From the NCBI GenBank assembly GCA_029263315.1, contig JAJCXR010000054.1, positions 248,001 through 312,000 of the forward strand: a stretch of 64,000 bases of DNA, given 5' to 3'. Below are positions 44,138 to 53,486 of the stretch, piece after piece; the first letter of the stretch is position 1, and every line of letters starts with the position of its first letter. The position numbers and the translations under genes were made by a program. Origin of the DNA: Acidobacteriota bacterium. Lineage in GTDB: Bacteria; Acidobacteriota; Thermoanaerobaculia; Multivoradales; J023. The notes under the pieces were generated by a model that saw only the letters and a list, made by a program, of their open reading frames with translations, did not search any database and was not told where the DNA came from.

Positions 44138-46489
44138 TTAGGAACCTCCGATGGTGGTCGGTAGGGTGAAATGGAAGGTCGTACCACTCTCTCCATTGCG
44201 TACGAACCAGAGCCGCCCGCCGTGGGCATCGACGATCGACTGACAGATCGAGAGCCCCATTCCCATACCGGTTTCCTTCGTGGTCACAAAGGGATGGAAT
44301 AGCTCCTCGTCGAGGCCTTCATGGATGCCGGCGCCCCGGTCGCGAACCATGATCTCGACCTCGGATTCGTCCCGCGCGACGGTCCGGACCAAAAGTCGCC
44401 TCTGCTCCCCCTCGACGTCCATCATCGCGTCCATGCCGTTGCGCATCAGGTTCAGAACGACCTGTTGGATCTGGACCTTGTCGACGTTCACAGAAGCTGC
44501 CGCTGCGTCCAGCTCCAGATCGACCTCCAAGTCTACCAGGCGGGCGTCGACCTCCATCAGCGCCGCGACGTCGGCGACGAGCTCGTTGATCTGAGCTGGC
44601 TCGCGCTGGCTTTCTCTCTTGCGGACAAGGGTCCGGAGGCGGCGGATCACCTCGCCGGCCCGCTTTGCGCCCCGGCTGATGTTGTCCAGGATCTCCAGGA
44701 AGCGCGGCTCGTCGAGCGTGCCCCGCTCCAACATGAATCGGCACGCCTGCGCGTAGTTGCTGATGGCCGTGAGGGGTTGGTTGATCTCGTGCGCGATGCC
44801 GGTCGCCATCTCGCCCAGCACGCCGACGCGCCCAACGTGCGCCAGGTTCTCGCGCAGACGATCGGCCTCGGCCTCGACGCGTCGTCGCTCGCTGTTGTCC
44901 TCGAACTGGATCACCACCATCACGGGATCGCCGTCGGCGTCGTGGACTGCGCTGGCATGCGTCCTGCCGTGCGCAGCGGAGCCGTCTTTGCGGATGTAAC
45001 TGCGATCCTCGGTGTACTCTTCGATCACGCCCTCTCGCACCTGGTTGAGCCGCTCTCGAATCCGTGCGCCGAGCTCTCGGTCGGCGAAGTCGCTGGTGTT
45101 CATTGTCAACAACTCCTCCCGAGAGTACCCGAGAATCCTGGTTGCCGCTCGGTTCGCGCTGAGCACTTGGCCATCCAGGTCGGAGGTCAGGATTGCGACC
45201 GGGGTGTGATCGAACGCCACTTGGATGAGCTCGTCCTGCTCTCGGAGACGCAGCGAAGCCCTCTTCTGCTCGGTGATATCGACGGAAACGCCAAGAACGG
45301 CACGCCTGTTGATGCCTGCATCATGAAAAGGAATCTTAGCGGCCTGAAGACACCGCTTGCTGCCGGTGGCATCCGTGAGCTCCACCTCCAACGAGGTCAG
45401 GGGCCGCCCGCTCTCGATGACCTGGCGGTCCTGGGCTAGCATGATTTCCACTTCCTCCTGGATGTGGTGAATCGCCCTCTGGGGTTGCCCGGTCAGTTGC
45501 TCGACCGTCATGCCGTAGATCTCGGCCATGGCCCGATTCGCCAGAATAAATATCCCGTTTTCGTCCTTCGCGAAGATCAGCTGCGGCACCAGATCGATGA
45601 TCGTTCGGAGCCGCGTTTCGCTCTCTTGCAGTTGTTGGACCGAACGGAAGCGCTCGGTCACGTCCTCTATGAATCCCTCGATGAACCGGAGCTGGTCGTT
45701 CTCCTCCGAATAGACCCCCAGGCCGCGCTCCAAGATCCAACGCTCGTCGCCGGAGCGGGTGCGAATCCGGTAGTTGAGCTCGAAGGGTTCTCTGGCGGCG
45801 AGCGCGGCGGCCACAACCTCGCCTATGCGGGCCCGATCATCCGGATGAACGATATCCGCGTAGGTGACGTCGCCCTCCACCAGAGCCTCGGGCGGATAGC
45901 CGGTCAGGTCGAGGCTGCCACAGCTGACGAAGCGCATCGTTCGGGCCGGGTCATTCAAACACCGATAGGCCATGCCGGGAAGACTCTCCGTGAAGGTAGC
46001 CAGAGCCCGCTGGCTTTCGTCGACAGCGGCGCGGGCCGCCCGCCTCTTTGTCAGATCGCGGACAACACCGACGAAGACATCCTGTTCGTCGATCCGAGCG
46101 TGGCCTACGGAGAGATCGACCGGGAATACGCTCCCGTCCCTCCTGCGCGCTTCCACTTCGCGCCCGATCCCGATGATCCTGGGAACACCGGATTGCCGGT
46201 AGCTGCGCAGGTAGCCATCGTGCTCGCTCCGGAACGGTTCCGGCATCAACAGGCTGACGTTTTCGCCGAGCACTTCGGCAGAACGATAGCCGAACATGGC
46301 CTCCGCCGAGGGATTGAACCGCTGCATCCGCCCGTCGCCGCCGATCACGATGACCGCGTCGACAAGCGCTCCCGACAGGGCATCGAACGGAGACTCGGCA
46401 GCCGGCTCGGCGGCCTCCGGTTCCGGCGGCGACCCAGCGGCCGAGATCGCATCCGCCGCCTGCGCCGTCTGGTCTCGACTCTCGGGCAT
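44138..46489 (-). CDS. Multi-PAS sensor histidine kinase (FixL-like)
   Basis: A 783-residue soluble-looking kinase. After a Pro/Ala-rich N-terminus there are about four PAS/PAC modules (DGRMQRFNPSAEAMFGY; FVSCGSLDLTGYPPEALV; IIDLVPQLIFAKDENGIFIL; HTPVAILTSDLDG), then a DHp with GIAHEINQPLTAISNYAQA and a HATPase with N-box NLMRNGMDAM, G1 DRGAGI and G2 GMGMGLSI. The HEINQPL form marks the FixL/DctB-like HisKA group. The first PAS has the DAVIVIGGDG start typical of FixL, but I cannot tell whether heme is bound. ATG at 46489 with GGAGG is preferred to the earlier frame. It is divergent from the aldehyde dehydrogenase. Confidence 0.92.
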   Translation of the reverse strand: MPESRDQTAQAADAISAAGSPPEPEAAEPAAESPFDALSGALVDAVIVIGGDGRMQRFNPSAEAMFGYRSAEVLGENVSLLMPEPFRSEHDGYLRSYRQSGVPRIIGIGREVEARRRDGSVFPVDLSVGHARIDEQDVFVGVVRDLTKRRAARAAVDESQRALATFTESLPGMAYRCLNDPARTMRFVSCGSLDLTGYPPEALVEGDVTYADIVHPDDRARIGEVVAAALAAREPFELNYRIRTRSGDERWILERGLGVYSEENDQLRFIEGFIEDVTERFRSVQQLQESETRLRTIIDLVPQLIFAKDENGIFILANRAMAEIYGMTVEQLTGQPQRAIHHIQEEVEIMLAQDRQVIESGRPLTSLEVELTDATGSKRCLQAAKIPFHDAGINRRAVLGVSVDITEQKRASLRLREQDELIQVAFDHTPVAILTSDLDGQVLSANRAATRILGYSREELLTMNTSDFADRELGARIRERLNQVREGVIEEYTEDRSYIRKDGSAAHGRTHASAVHDADGDPVMVVIQFEDNSERRRVEAEADRLRENLAHVGRVGVLGEMATGIAHEINQPLTAISNYAQACRFMLERGTLDEPRFLEILDNISRGAKRAGEVIRRLRTLVRKRESQREPAQINELVADVAALMEVDARLVDLEVDLELDAAAASVNVDKVQIQQVVLNLMRNGMDAMMDVEGEQRRLLVRTVARDESEVEIMVRDRGAGIHEGLDEELFHPFVTTKETGMGMGLSICQSIVDAHGGRLWFVRNGESGTTFHFTLPTTIGGS

Positions 46490-46581
46490 GGGGCCTCCGT
46501 CCCGTGGCTGGAAGATCAATTCAATGTGCGCCCAGAGTCTAGCGCAAGGGCGGCGAATAGGTGTTTGCCGCACCGCCCTAT

Positions 46582-46598
46582 GCACAATCTCGGATTGT
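46582..46598. promoter_or_regulatory. 17-bp palindrome between sensor kinase and aldehyde dehydrogenase
   Basis: CACAATC TCG GATTGTG is a perfect inverted repeat with 7-bp arms. It lies about 63 bp before the aldehyde dehydrogenase start and 93 bp before the kinase start, a position suited to a shared operator, perhaps for the FixJ-like regulator. Not verified. Confidence 0.45.
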
Positions 46599-46660
46599 GG
46601 GATACGCCAGGAGAATCCAGTATGGCTGTTGTAGAGACCGTCACATACAAGGAGCCTAAG

Positions 46661-48052
46661 ATGAGTTACACGACGACAAACCCATACACCGGCGAACTGT
46701 TGAAGACATTCCCCGACGCCACTGACGCAGAGATCGTGGAGGCGATAGAAGAGGCAGACAGAGCCTTCCGGTCGTGGAGGAAGACCTCCCTTGCCGAGCG
46801 AGCCGAGATCATGCAGAAAGCGGCCGATCTGCTGCGCCAGGACCTTGAATCCTATGCCGAGCTCTTGACGCTCGAGATGGGCAAGTTGGCTTCCGAGGCA
46901 AAAGCCGAAGTCGAGCTGTCCGCCGACATCTTCGAATACTACGCCCAGAAGGCCGAGCAACTGCTAGCGCCCGAAAAACTGCAGGTGGCCAATCTGACCG
47001 AAGGCGAAGCTGTGCTCTTTCATGAGCCTCTCGGCGTATTGCTCGCCGTCGAGCCGTGGAACTTTCCCTACTATCAGGTCGCTCGCATCATCGCGCCACA
47101 GTTGTCGGCCGGTAATACGGTGCTCCTCAAGCATGCTGGCATCGTCCCCCAATGCGCGGCCGCATGCGAGAAACTGATGCTCGACGCGGGCCTGCCCGAA
47201 GGCGCCTTCCAGAACCTCTACGCCACCCATTCACAGACCGAGCTGATCATCAATCACCCGTTGGTGCGCGGCGTGGCGCTCACCGGATCCGAGGCCGCCG
47301 GTTCGGTCATCGCGTCCCTGGCCGGGAAGGCGCTCAAGAAGTCAACCTTGGAGCTCGGCGGCGCTGATGCTTTCGTGGTCCTGGCGGACGCGGATCTCGA
47401 CAAGACGGTCGAGTGGGCGGTTTTCGGGCGCCACTGGAACGGTGGGCAAGTCTGCGTCTCGTCCAAGCGGATGATCGTCGACGACACGATCTTCGACGAG
47501 TTCCTAGAGCGATACACCGCCGGCGTAGCCGACTTGCGGGCGGGCGATCCCTCTGATCCGGCAACGACCCTGGCGCCATTGTCCTCACGGGGTGCGGCCG
47601 ATGATCTCGAGAAGCTGATTCGCCAGGCGGTCGAGCACGGGGCGAAAGCTACCGAAGTTGGCCCCAAGGTTCCCGAACAGGGAGCCTTCGTGCAGCCGAC
47701 GATCTTGACCGACATTGGCGAGGACAATCCGGCCCGATACTGGGAGCTCTTCGGACCGGTTTCCATGCTGTTCCGTGCCAAGGACGAGGAAGACGCTGTC
47801 CGGATCGCCAATGATTCACCGTTCGGATTGGGTGGATCGGTGTTCTCGGCCAATCCTGCGCACGGCGCGGAAGTAGCAAAAAGGATTTCCACCGGAATGG
47901 TTTTCGTGAATCACCCGACCATGGTGAAGGCGGATCTGCCGTTTGGGGGTATTCGCCATTCTGGGTATGGCCGCGAGCTGCTCGGCCTGGGCATCAAGGA
48001 ATTCGTGAACCATAGGCTGATCGACGTTGTCGACATCGACGCGCCGTTCTGA
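46661..48052 (+). CDS. NAD(P)-dependent aldehyde dehydrogenase (succinate-semialdehyde type)
   Basis: A 463-residue aldehyde dehydrogenase. The catalytic Glu lies in LELGGADAFVV (near residue 230) and the nucleophilic Cys in NGGQVCVSSKR (near 264); the cofactor region EPWNFPYYQ is intact. It resembles the succinate-semialdehyde dehydrogenase family that oxidises short-chain aldehydes. I chose ATG at 46661, preceded by AAGGAG, over the in-frame ATG at 46622. The open frame extends much further upstream only because it antiparallels the sensor-kinase gene. It starts a plus-strand series ending with the alcohol dehydrogenase. Confidence 0.93.
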   Translation: MSYTTTNPYTGELLKTFPDATDAEIVEAIEEADRAFRSWRKTSLAERAEIMQKAADLLRQDLESYAELLTLEMGKLASEAKAEVELSADIFEYYAQKAEQLLAPEKLQVANLTEGEAVLFHEPLGVLLAVEPWNFPYYQVARIIAPQLSAGNTVLLKHAGIVPQCAAACEKLMLDAGLPEGAFQNLYATHSQTELIINHPLVRGVALTGSEAAGSVIASLAGKALKKSTLELGGADAFVVLADADLDKTVEWAVFGRHWNGGQVCVSSKRMIVDDTIFDEFLERYTAGVADLRAGDPSDPATTLAPLSSRGAADDLEKLIRQAVEHGAKATEVGPKVPEQGAFVQPTILTDIGEDNPARYWELFGPVSMLFRAKDEEDAVRIANDSPFGLGGSVFSANPAHGAEVAKRISTGMVFVNHPTMVKADLPFGGIRHSGYGRELLGLGIKEFVNHRLIDVVDIDAPF

Positions 48053-48315
48053 TGGAACGACCGGCTCCCCAACCTAAGGAGGCCTAGTCGCGGCTGCGGT
48101 GTGGGCCGATAGGTAAGTCAGCCTGCGGCGCCTGATGGCCTGGGATGAGCCTGGACCCGCTGGGCCTGGGTCAGGTCGAGCGCCTCGCTCATCCTGGCCG
48201 GAGTATGTATTGATCGCAACTTCGATAGGTACAACTCCCGATTACGGGCTGCTCACGCACCTGGCTATTCTGCTGACAGATATCCACCTACTTACAACAA
48301 GAAAAGGATGGGACC

Positions 48316-48675
48316 ATGTCAATCACGCTGACTGAATACGAACTAGACAAGCTTCTGGAAGTCCACGTAAGTGGCAAGCTCGACAAGGAGGTCTACGAGC
48401 GCTTTGTACCCTCGGCGGAACGTCAGATCGAAGAGCACGGAAAGATCCGCGTTCTTTTTGCTATGCACGATTTTCAGGGCTGGGATGCCGGCGCCCTGTG
48501 GGAAGATATCAAGTTCGATCTGAAACATTTCAATCACATCGAGAGGTTGGCGATCGTCGGCGAATCGAAATGGGAACACGGCATGGCGATCTTCTGCAAA
48601 CCGTTTACTACCGCCAAGATTCGCTACTTTGACCAAGCCGATATCGCCCAGGCGCGCCAGTGGCTGCAAGAGTGA
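48316..48675 (+). CDS. SpoIIAA-like (STAS/SEC14-type) protein
   Basis: A 119-residue protein of the SpoIIAA-like family (DUF3478): VSGKLDKEVYERFVPS, DFQGWDAGALWEDIKFD, and RLAIVGESKWEHGMA followed by a basic KPF segment. The fold is STAS-like, but the phosphorylatable Ser of RsbV proteins is not evident. Members often accompany stress genes; function unknown. Preceded by AAGGATGG. Confidence 0.8.
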   Translation: MSITLTEYELDKLLEVHVSGKLDKEVYERFVPSAERQIEEHGKIRVLFAMHDFQGWDAGALWEDIKFDLKHFNHIERLAIVGESKWEHGMAIFCKPFTTAKIRYFDQADIAQARQWLQE

Positions 48676-48957
48676 ATGTCTCATCGCTGTGCTGGATTCC
48701 GGGAATGGCGCTCGTCGGTCGGAGACCGACGATGGGGCGAAGGATGATCAGCCTGCTCATTCGGCGACGGCACCGGTGTTGGGGAGGAGCTCGGCTCGAT
48801 CTTCGTCAAGCTTGGGCAGATCCTTCGGAAGTACGTACAACCCCGTATTCCCGCCGGGCCAGCTGGCCTCCAAACTCGGGTCAGGTCGTTGCACCGACAC
48901 GGAAACCGACGGCCATGAGCGTTGAGGGTTGCCCGTCCCGGCCCCCTGGTGGAACCG

Positions 48958-49356
48958 ATGAACAAAAGTACAAGACCGCCGCCATCGACCATCGTCTACG
49001 TCATAGATGCCGACTCGGCAGTGCGTGACAGCCTGTGCCTGCTCCTCAGCACGGTCGGCATCGACTCCGAGGCATTCGACAGCGCCGAGCGATTCCTCGA
49101 GTCCTTCGACCCGGATCGGTTGGGTTGCCTGGTCACCGAGGTCGATCTCCCGGGCATGAGTGGGCTCGACTTGCTGGACCGTCTTCGCGACCGCCAGAGC
49201 GAGCTCCTCGCAATCGTACTGGCTCGGCACGGCGAAGTCGATCAGGTGGTCCGGGCGGTGCGGGCCGGTGCGGTCGACTTCCTCGAGAAACCCTTCGTGG
49301 ATCGGATTCTGCTGCAACGGATTCTCGAGGTTCTCGGTCGCGAGAAGAACCGCTAG
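48958..49356 (+). CDS. Stand-alone receiver domain with degenerate phosphorylation site
   Basis: A 132-residue receiver domain with no output domain, closest in sequence to the FixJ-like receiver at 43418. The acceptor Asp is replaced by Glu (CLVTEVDLPGMSG, Glu61), the switch Thr by Ala (LARHGE), and one of the acidic pair is kept (IDADSA). The Lys in EKPF is intact. It cannot be phosphorylated in the normal way and may behave as a permanently 'on' or phosphate-independent adaptor. The gene lies between the SpoIIAA-like and membrane-protein genes. ATG at 48958 with GGTGGAA upstream. Confidence 0.85.
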   Translation: MNKSTRPPPSTIVYVIDADSAVRDSLCLLLSTVGIDSEAFDSAERFLESFDPDRLGCLVTEVDLPGMSGLDLLDRLRDRQSELLAIVLARHGEVDQVVRAVRAGAVDFLEKPFVDRILLQRILEVLGREKNR

Positions 49357-49445
49357 AACGTCTGGCAAGTGCCTCATTGGTCAGGAAGTTTGCTGCGACC
49401 TCTTCGATCTGACGTAAACCCTGCAGCGCATTCTCGGAGCACGAC

Positions 49446-50003
49446 ATGTCAACCAACCCGTCCACCCAGCTCAGACCGCTAGCACCAGGCTTGATTCTTG
49501 CCATCTTGGCGATTCTCTTTGGATTCCTCCTCGGTGGATCCTTCGGTATGGCCGAAAGCTTCATCAAGAATCGCTTGAAGTCCTCGGCGGACGCTGTGCT
49601 CGAAACAGCGTATGCCGGCGACGGCGAGGTACGAGATGCGGTCGTCGCCAAATCGTGGACCTACCTCAAGAGAGCACACCTTCACGGCGGGGCGATCGGG
49701 ACGGCCGCTCTTTCTTCAATCGTGCTTCTCGGCCTACTCGGCCGCGTCGGTCTTCTCGAGAGAGTTTCCGCAACGGCGTTCGGCGCCGGGGCGCTCATCT
49801 ATCCGCTCTTCTGGCTGGCCGCGGGGCTCATCGCCCCCTCGTTGGGTGGCACTGCGGCGGCGAAAGAGGCGCTCGAGCTCATGGCGATCCTGGGCGCTGG
49901 CCTCTGCCTCGTCGGCCTTGGGGGGACGCTCGTTTCGGCGATTCGACAACTGACTGCCCGGCCGACGAATCCAGGCCAGGGCGCAACAATGAGGGCGCTT
50001 TGA
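49446..50003 (+). CDS. Polytopic membrane protein
   Basis: A 185-residue protein with about four hydrophobic helices (about 15-40, 80-105, 110-135, 145-170) and a soluble loop at about 40-75 (KSSADAVLETAYAG). I do not recognise the family. It lies 21 bp upstream of the zinc alcohol dehydrogenase gene and is probably cotranscribed. Confidence 0.6.
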   Translation: MSTNPSTQLRPLAPGLILAILAILFGFLLGGSFGMAESFIKNRLKSSADAVLETAYAGDGEVRDAVVAKSWTYLKRAHLHGGAIGTAALSSIVLLGLLGRVGLLERVSATAFGAGALIYPLFWLAAGLIAPSLGGTAAAKEALELMAILGAGLCLVGLGGTLVSAIRQLTARPTNPGQGATMRAL

Positions 50004-50024
50004 GCCCATCAAGGAGAAAACGCT

Positions 50025-51083
50025 ATGAAAGCACTCGTCTACCACGGTCCCGGTCGCAAAGCCTGGGAGGATGTCCCGGATCCCGCGATCAGGAACGCAA
50101 CGGATGCCATTGTCCGGATCGATACGACGACCATTTGCGGGACCGACCTGCACATCCTGAAGGGGGATGTCCCAGCCGTGACCGACGGCCGGATCCTCGG
50201 ACACGAGGGAGTCGGTACCGTCACCGAGGTCGGATCCGCGGTCAGCGGTCTGGACGTTGGGGACCGCGTGATCATCTCCTGCATCACCGCATGCGGCTCA
50301 TGTGACTATTGTCACCAGCAGCTTCCGTCGCACTGCCTCGACAACGAGGGAATGTCCGGCATCGGTTGGGTTCTGGGCCACTTGATCGATGGCACGCAGG
50401 CGGAGCTCGTGAGGATTCCGTTCGCGGCCAACTCTCTTCACAAACTGCCCGACGAGGTGAGCGACGAGGCAGCGATCATGCTGTCCGACATCCTGCCCAC
50501 CGGCTTCGAGATCGGCGTCCGCAATGGAGACGTGCAGCCTGGCGACATCGTGGCAGTCGTGGGCGCAGGCCCCGTCGGTCTCTCGGTCATCATGACGGCT
50601 GGGCTCCATGGCGCATCGCGCATCATCGCAATCGACTTGGACGACAACCGCCTGGAAATGGCGAAGGCCTTTGGCGCCACGGACGGGGTCAATAGCAGCA
50701 CAGAGGATTGGCGAGATGTGGTCTTAGCCATGACGGATGGAGGTCTAGGAGTGGACGTCGCCGTCGAAGCCGTGGGCACCCCAAAGACTTTCGACATGTG
50801 CACGGAGCTGATCCGCCCGGGGGCAGCGGTCGCCAACGTCGGGGTGCACGGAGACCCGGTGGAGCTCAAGCTCCAAGACCTTTGGATCAAGGACGTCAGC
50901 ATCACCACCGGGTTGGTCAGCGCGACGACGACCAAGATGCTGCTCAAGTTGGTCAGACAAGGCAAGCTGAAGCCCGAGGAATTCGTCACCCACCGCTTCC
51001 AGCTGGACCAGATGATGGAGGCGTACGACGTCTTCGGCAGGGCGGCCGAGACCAAAGCCATGAAGGTCGCGATCTCGCGTTGA
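50025..51083 (+). CDS. Zinc-dependent alcohol dehydrogenase
   Basis: A 352-residue medium-chain alcohol dehydrogenase. The catalytic zinc site is formed by Cys38 (ICGTDLH), His60 and Glu61 (GHEGVG). The structural zinc site has Cys90, 93, 96 and 104 (ACGSCDYC...SHC). The Rossmann motif is GAGPVGL near 180. It oxidises or reduces short-chain alcohols and aldehydes using NAD(P). Start ATG at 50025 has AAGGAG upstream. With the aldehyde dehydrogenase it could carry out alcohol to aldehyde to acid oxidation, under the adjacent two-component system. Confidence 0.93.
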   Translation: MKALVYHGPGRKAWEDVPDPAIRNATDAIVRIDTTTICGTDLHILKGDVPAVTDGRILGHEGVGTVTEVGSAVSGLDVGDRVIISCITACGSCDYCHQQLPSHCLDNEGMSGIGWVLGHLIDGTQAELVRIPFAANSLHKLPDEVSDEAAIMLSDILPTGFEIGVRNGDVQPGDIVAVVGAGPVGLSVIMTAGLHGASRIIAIDLDDNRLEMAKAFGATDGVNSSTEDWRDVVLAMTDGGLGVDVAVEAVGTPKTFDMCTELIRPGAAVANVGVHGDPVELKLQDLWIKDVSITTGLVSATTTKMLLKLVRQGKLKPEEFVTHRFQLDQMMEAYDVFGRAAETKAMKVAISR

Positions 51084-51203
51084 GACCGCGGCCGTCCGGC
51101 TGACGAAGCGGCACCTTTCGTGGCGGGAGGGCAAAAAGGCGCTCGAGAGAATCAGCGGCTGTATCAGAGGCTATGACACCACCTTCTACAGCAACTGGAC
51201 CAT

Positions 51204-51734
51204 CTACCGGGAGCTCTGCTTTAAGCACTCACCATTGCTCTGAATACTCACCCCGGCTGCATGGGCAGAACAGGCGTTCGAATAGGTTTGTCCATCACAT
51301 CCGCAGACCGGGTCGTACTGCTGCGTACATACCTCCGGCCGCACTTGACACTTGCCGCGCTTATCGCAGGCGCCAAGCCGCTTCTCGCAGAAGAAACCTT
51401 CTTGACAATCAGTATTTGCAGAGCACTTCTTTCCGCTAGGGGGACTGGGCTCGCATTTACCTTGTGACATTACGTTGACGCCGGAACGCGCGGCATAGCA
51501 CGCATTCGAATACGTATTGTCGTCACAGCCACAGACCGGTTTATAGACGTCCGTGCAGATTTCCGGCCTGACCTTGCACTCGCCTTTGCTCTGGCACCTG
51601 CCGTCCGCTTTGGCGCAGTAGTAACCTGTGTCGCAAGTCTCGCTAGTCTTGCACCCAGAGTCGCCTCTGGCGGCTCCCGAAAAAGCCAACGATAAGAAAC
51701 TCACACCAATTATCAACATTGCTCTCTTCTTCAT
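51204..51734 (-). CDS. Secreted two-domain Kazal-type protease inhibitor
   Basis: A 176-residue protein with a signal peptide (about 1-24) and two repeats, each with a Cys-rich lead (CDTGYYC; CQEGFFC) and a Kazal domain (VCGCDDNTYSNACYA; VCGCDGQTYSNACSA). The Cys spacing and the YSNAC element are diagnostic. Bacterial Kazal proteins inhibit serine proteases of predators, hosts or competitors. Preceded by AAGGAAG. Composition is AT-richer than the flanking operons. Confidence 0.9.
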   Translation of the reverse strand: MKKRAMLIIGVSFLSLAFSGAARGDSGCKTSETCDTGYYCAKADGRCQSKGECKVRPEICTDVYKPVCGCDDNTYSNACYAARSGVNVMSQGKCEPSPPSGKKCSANTDCQEGFFCEKRLGACDKRGKCQVRPEVCTQQYDPVCGCDGQTYSNACSAHAAGVSIQSNGECLKQSSR

Positions 51735-51886
51735 ACGACTTCCTTTCTTGAGAACGAGGTCTTGGCTGCTAGAATCGGCTGCTCTTCAGCGATAATCGGA
51801 GGCGCATGGCACCGAAGAGGCTCGCTGGAAGAGCTTGCTTGGGACCGATTGTTCAACTCTGACCGTTTTCATAAAAGTGCCAAAGG

Positions 51887-52930
51887 TTATTGGTTCAACA
51901 CTGCGGTGGCCTCGGCGTCGAGCAGTATGCCTGAGTCGCTTTGGGCGGCTAGGGTCGTCATGCACAGATCACCTTCGAGAACAGTGTTCTTGGTCTTTAG
52001 ACGGATTCTCGCCGTGGACACGGCACCTGTTTCGTAGACACACTTCATCACAACACCGTCCGTCGTCGCTTTGACGATCGTATTCGTGATCGAGTCGATC
52101 GTACAGGAATGAGACGAGGTGAACCCGGCACAATCAAAAGTGGCATTGAAAGTGACAGCTTCTCCGGCTGGTGGATCCACAAAAAGCCCCTTCGCGATCG
52201 CAATGACCTCGCCTGGAGCCCCAGGTGCTTCGATGACCTTCAGCGAAGCCGTCGCTCGATTGGGTTGTAGGATGTCGTCCACGTCGTCTTGGTCGAGAGC
52301 GTGGTCAAAGATCATGAGCTCATCGATCTCGCCTTCAAAATATGACGATTGATGGCCAAGCCCCAGGCGCCAAGATCCCGACCCCAAGTCTCCCGGGCGG
52401 AGATCGGTTTCTGTATTCTGGAGCTCACCGTCAATATAAATTGAACCACTAGAACCAGACCGGGTTACTACGATGTGGATCCACTCGCCTTGTCCATAGT
52501 CGTCGTTTGTGTACAAATTATCCGAGGCGGGAATTCCATTGACGATTTCTTGGGTCACTAAACGGATCAACTGGCTACCGCTGTTCGCATAAGTTATTGC
52601 AATCAGCCCAGACGCCCCTTGGTCGCCGGTCGATAGAAGCTGCTGATCCGGCGGCCCGTTGAGGAATCGAGCCCAAAGGGCAACCGACACGTCTCCAGTA
52701 CCGATGCCATAGACCAATCCCAGGTCCAAGATATCGTCGACACCATCAAAGCCAGCCGCCAGGCCGGAGACACCGGGCACGTAATTCCCAGAGGTTCCTT
52801 GCCAAGATCCTCCTTCAGAGGTATCACCTTCAAAGGAGTACTTGGCCACTAGACCCGCTCCCGAGGAAACGGGGAGGCACGCAGCCATCACCAAAACGAA
52901 CAAACCGTTCTTCATCCTCGAGCTGTTCAT
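51887..52930 (-). CDS. Exported LamG-domain protein
   Basis: A 347-residue protein. A signal peptide (about 1-25) is followed by a LamG/concanavalin-A-like domain (about 26-225: GLAAGFDGVDDILDLG, VALWARFLNG, IYIDGELQNTE, GEIDELMIFDHALDQDDV). The C-terminal ~120 residues form a second, beta-rich domain with paired cysteines (FDCAGF, HSCTID, MKCVYE, DLCMTT). It probably binds carbohydrate or protein outside the cell. ATG at 52930 with GAGGTG upstream is preferred. It lies 152 bp upstream of the Kazal gene on the same strand. Confidence 0.82.
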   Translation of the reverse strand: MNSSRMKNGLFVLVMAACLPVSSGAGLVAKYSFEGDTSEGGSWQGTSGNYVPGVSGLAAGFDGVDDILDLGLVYGIGTGDVSVALWARFLNGPPDQQLLSTGDQGASGLIAITYANSGSQLIRLVTQEIVNGIPASDNLYTNDDYGQGEWIHIVVTRSGSSGSIYIDGELQNTETDLRPGDLGSGSWRLGLGHQSSYFEGEIDELMIFDHALDQDDVDDILQPNRATASLKVIEAPGAPGEVIAIAKGLFVDPPAGEAVTFNATFDCAGFTSSHSCTIDSITNTIVKATTDGVVMKCVYETGAVSTARIRLKTKNTVLEGDLCMTTLAAQSDSGILLDAEATAVLNQ

Positions 52931-53486
52931 TTTCACCTCTTTCGGAGTGCCTACGCTGATCAAGACATCAATCTTCTCTGCACACTCGAAATCTCCGATT
53001 GCCGCCCGCCACTAAAGCTTCAACACTACTCAACACATAGAGCTCTATCCATCGGTCCAGCCACAATTCTCGATCCGCCTCAGATTCTCCATGGGCGGGG
53101 ATAGAACCAGGCTGCACGGGACCGCGGCCGAACCGGCACAGCGTTTGTTATCTGTAGATCGCTTGTCTGACCGCCCTCGGTCAAGCCGACTCGCAGGTGC
53201 CAGAGGGCTGGCAATATCATCGTCATCGGAGACCTCTTAGACTTCCAAAACTTGCTGATCTTGGCGCAGCGTGCCTCACTTGGATAGATTTGCTCTATGA
53301 TTGTGTCAAATCTCGCTCACATGCGCAACTCCGACTTTGCTGCCATCGGTGACAACCTCTTCGGTCTCAGCTGGGGTTTTCGCTGCCGCAAGGAGCTATC
53401 CAGAGAACGGTTCGAGCCAACCAGCGCCGCCATAGGCACGTCCGCTGGAGCGAAGGGTTGGGCGCCATTGCTGCAAAAGGGCTCAT
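52931..53486. other. 556-bp intergenic region with repeat family 3
   Basis: No gene is evident. It holds copy 1 of a dispersed repeat (53043-53293) and a stretch (about 53297-53480) with no recognisable coding pattern. Confidence 0.55.
53043..53293. repeat. Dispersed repeat family 3, copy 1
   Basis: Two blocks are shared with copy 2. The first (53043-53098) includes GGTCCAGCCACAA and CCTCAGATTCTCCATGG. The second (53223-53293) includes TCATCGGAGACCTC and CTGATCTTGGCGCAG. About 125 bp lie between them here, against only a few bases in copy 2, so one copy carries an insertion or a deletion. Noncoding. Confidence 0.6.

Noticed and set aside
45464..46660. Long N-terminal extension of the aldehyde dehydrogenase frame
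   Set aside because: The extension is antisense to the sensor kinase; a good ribosome site and the family start are at 46661.
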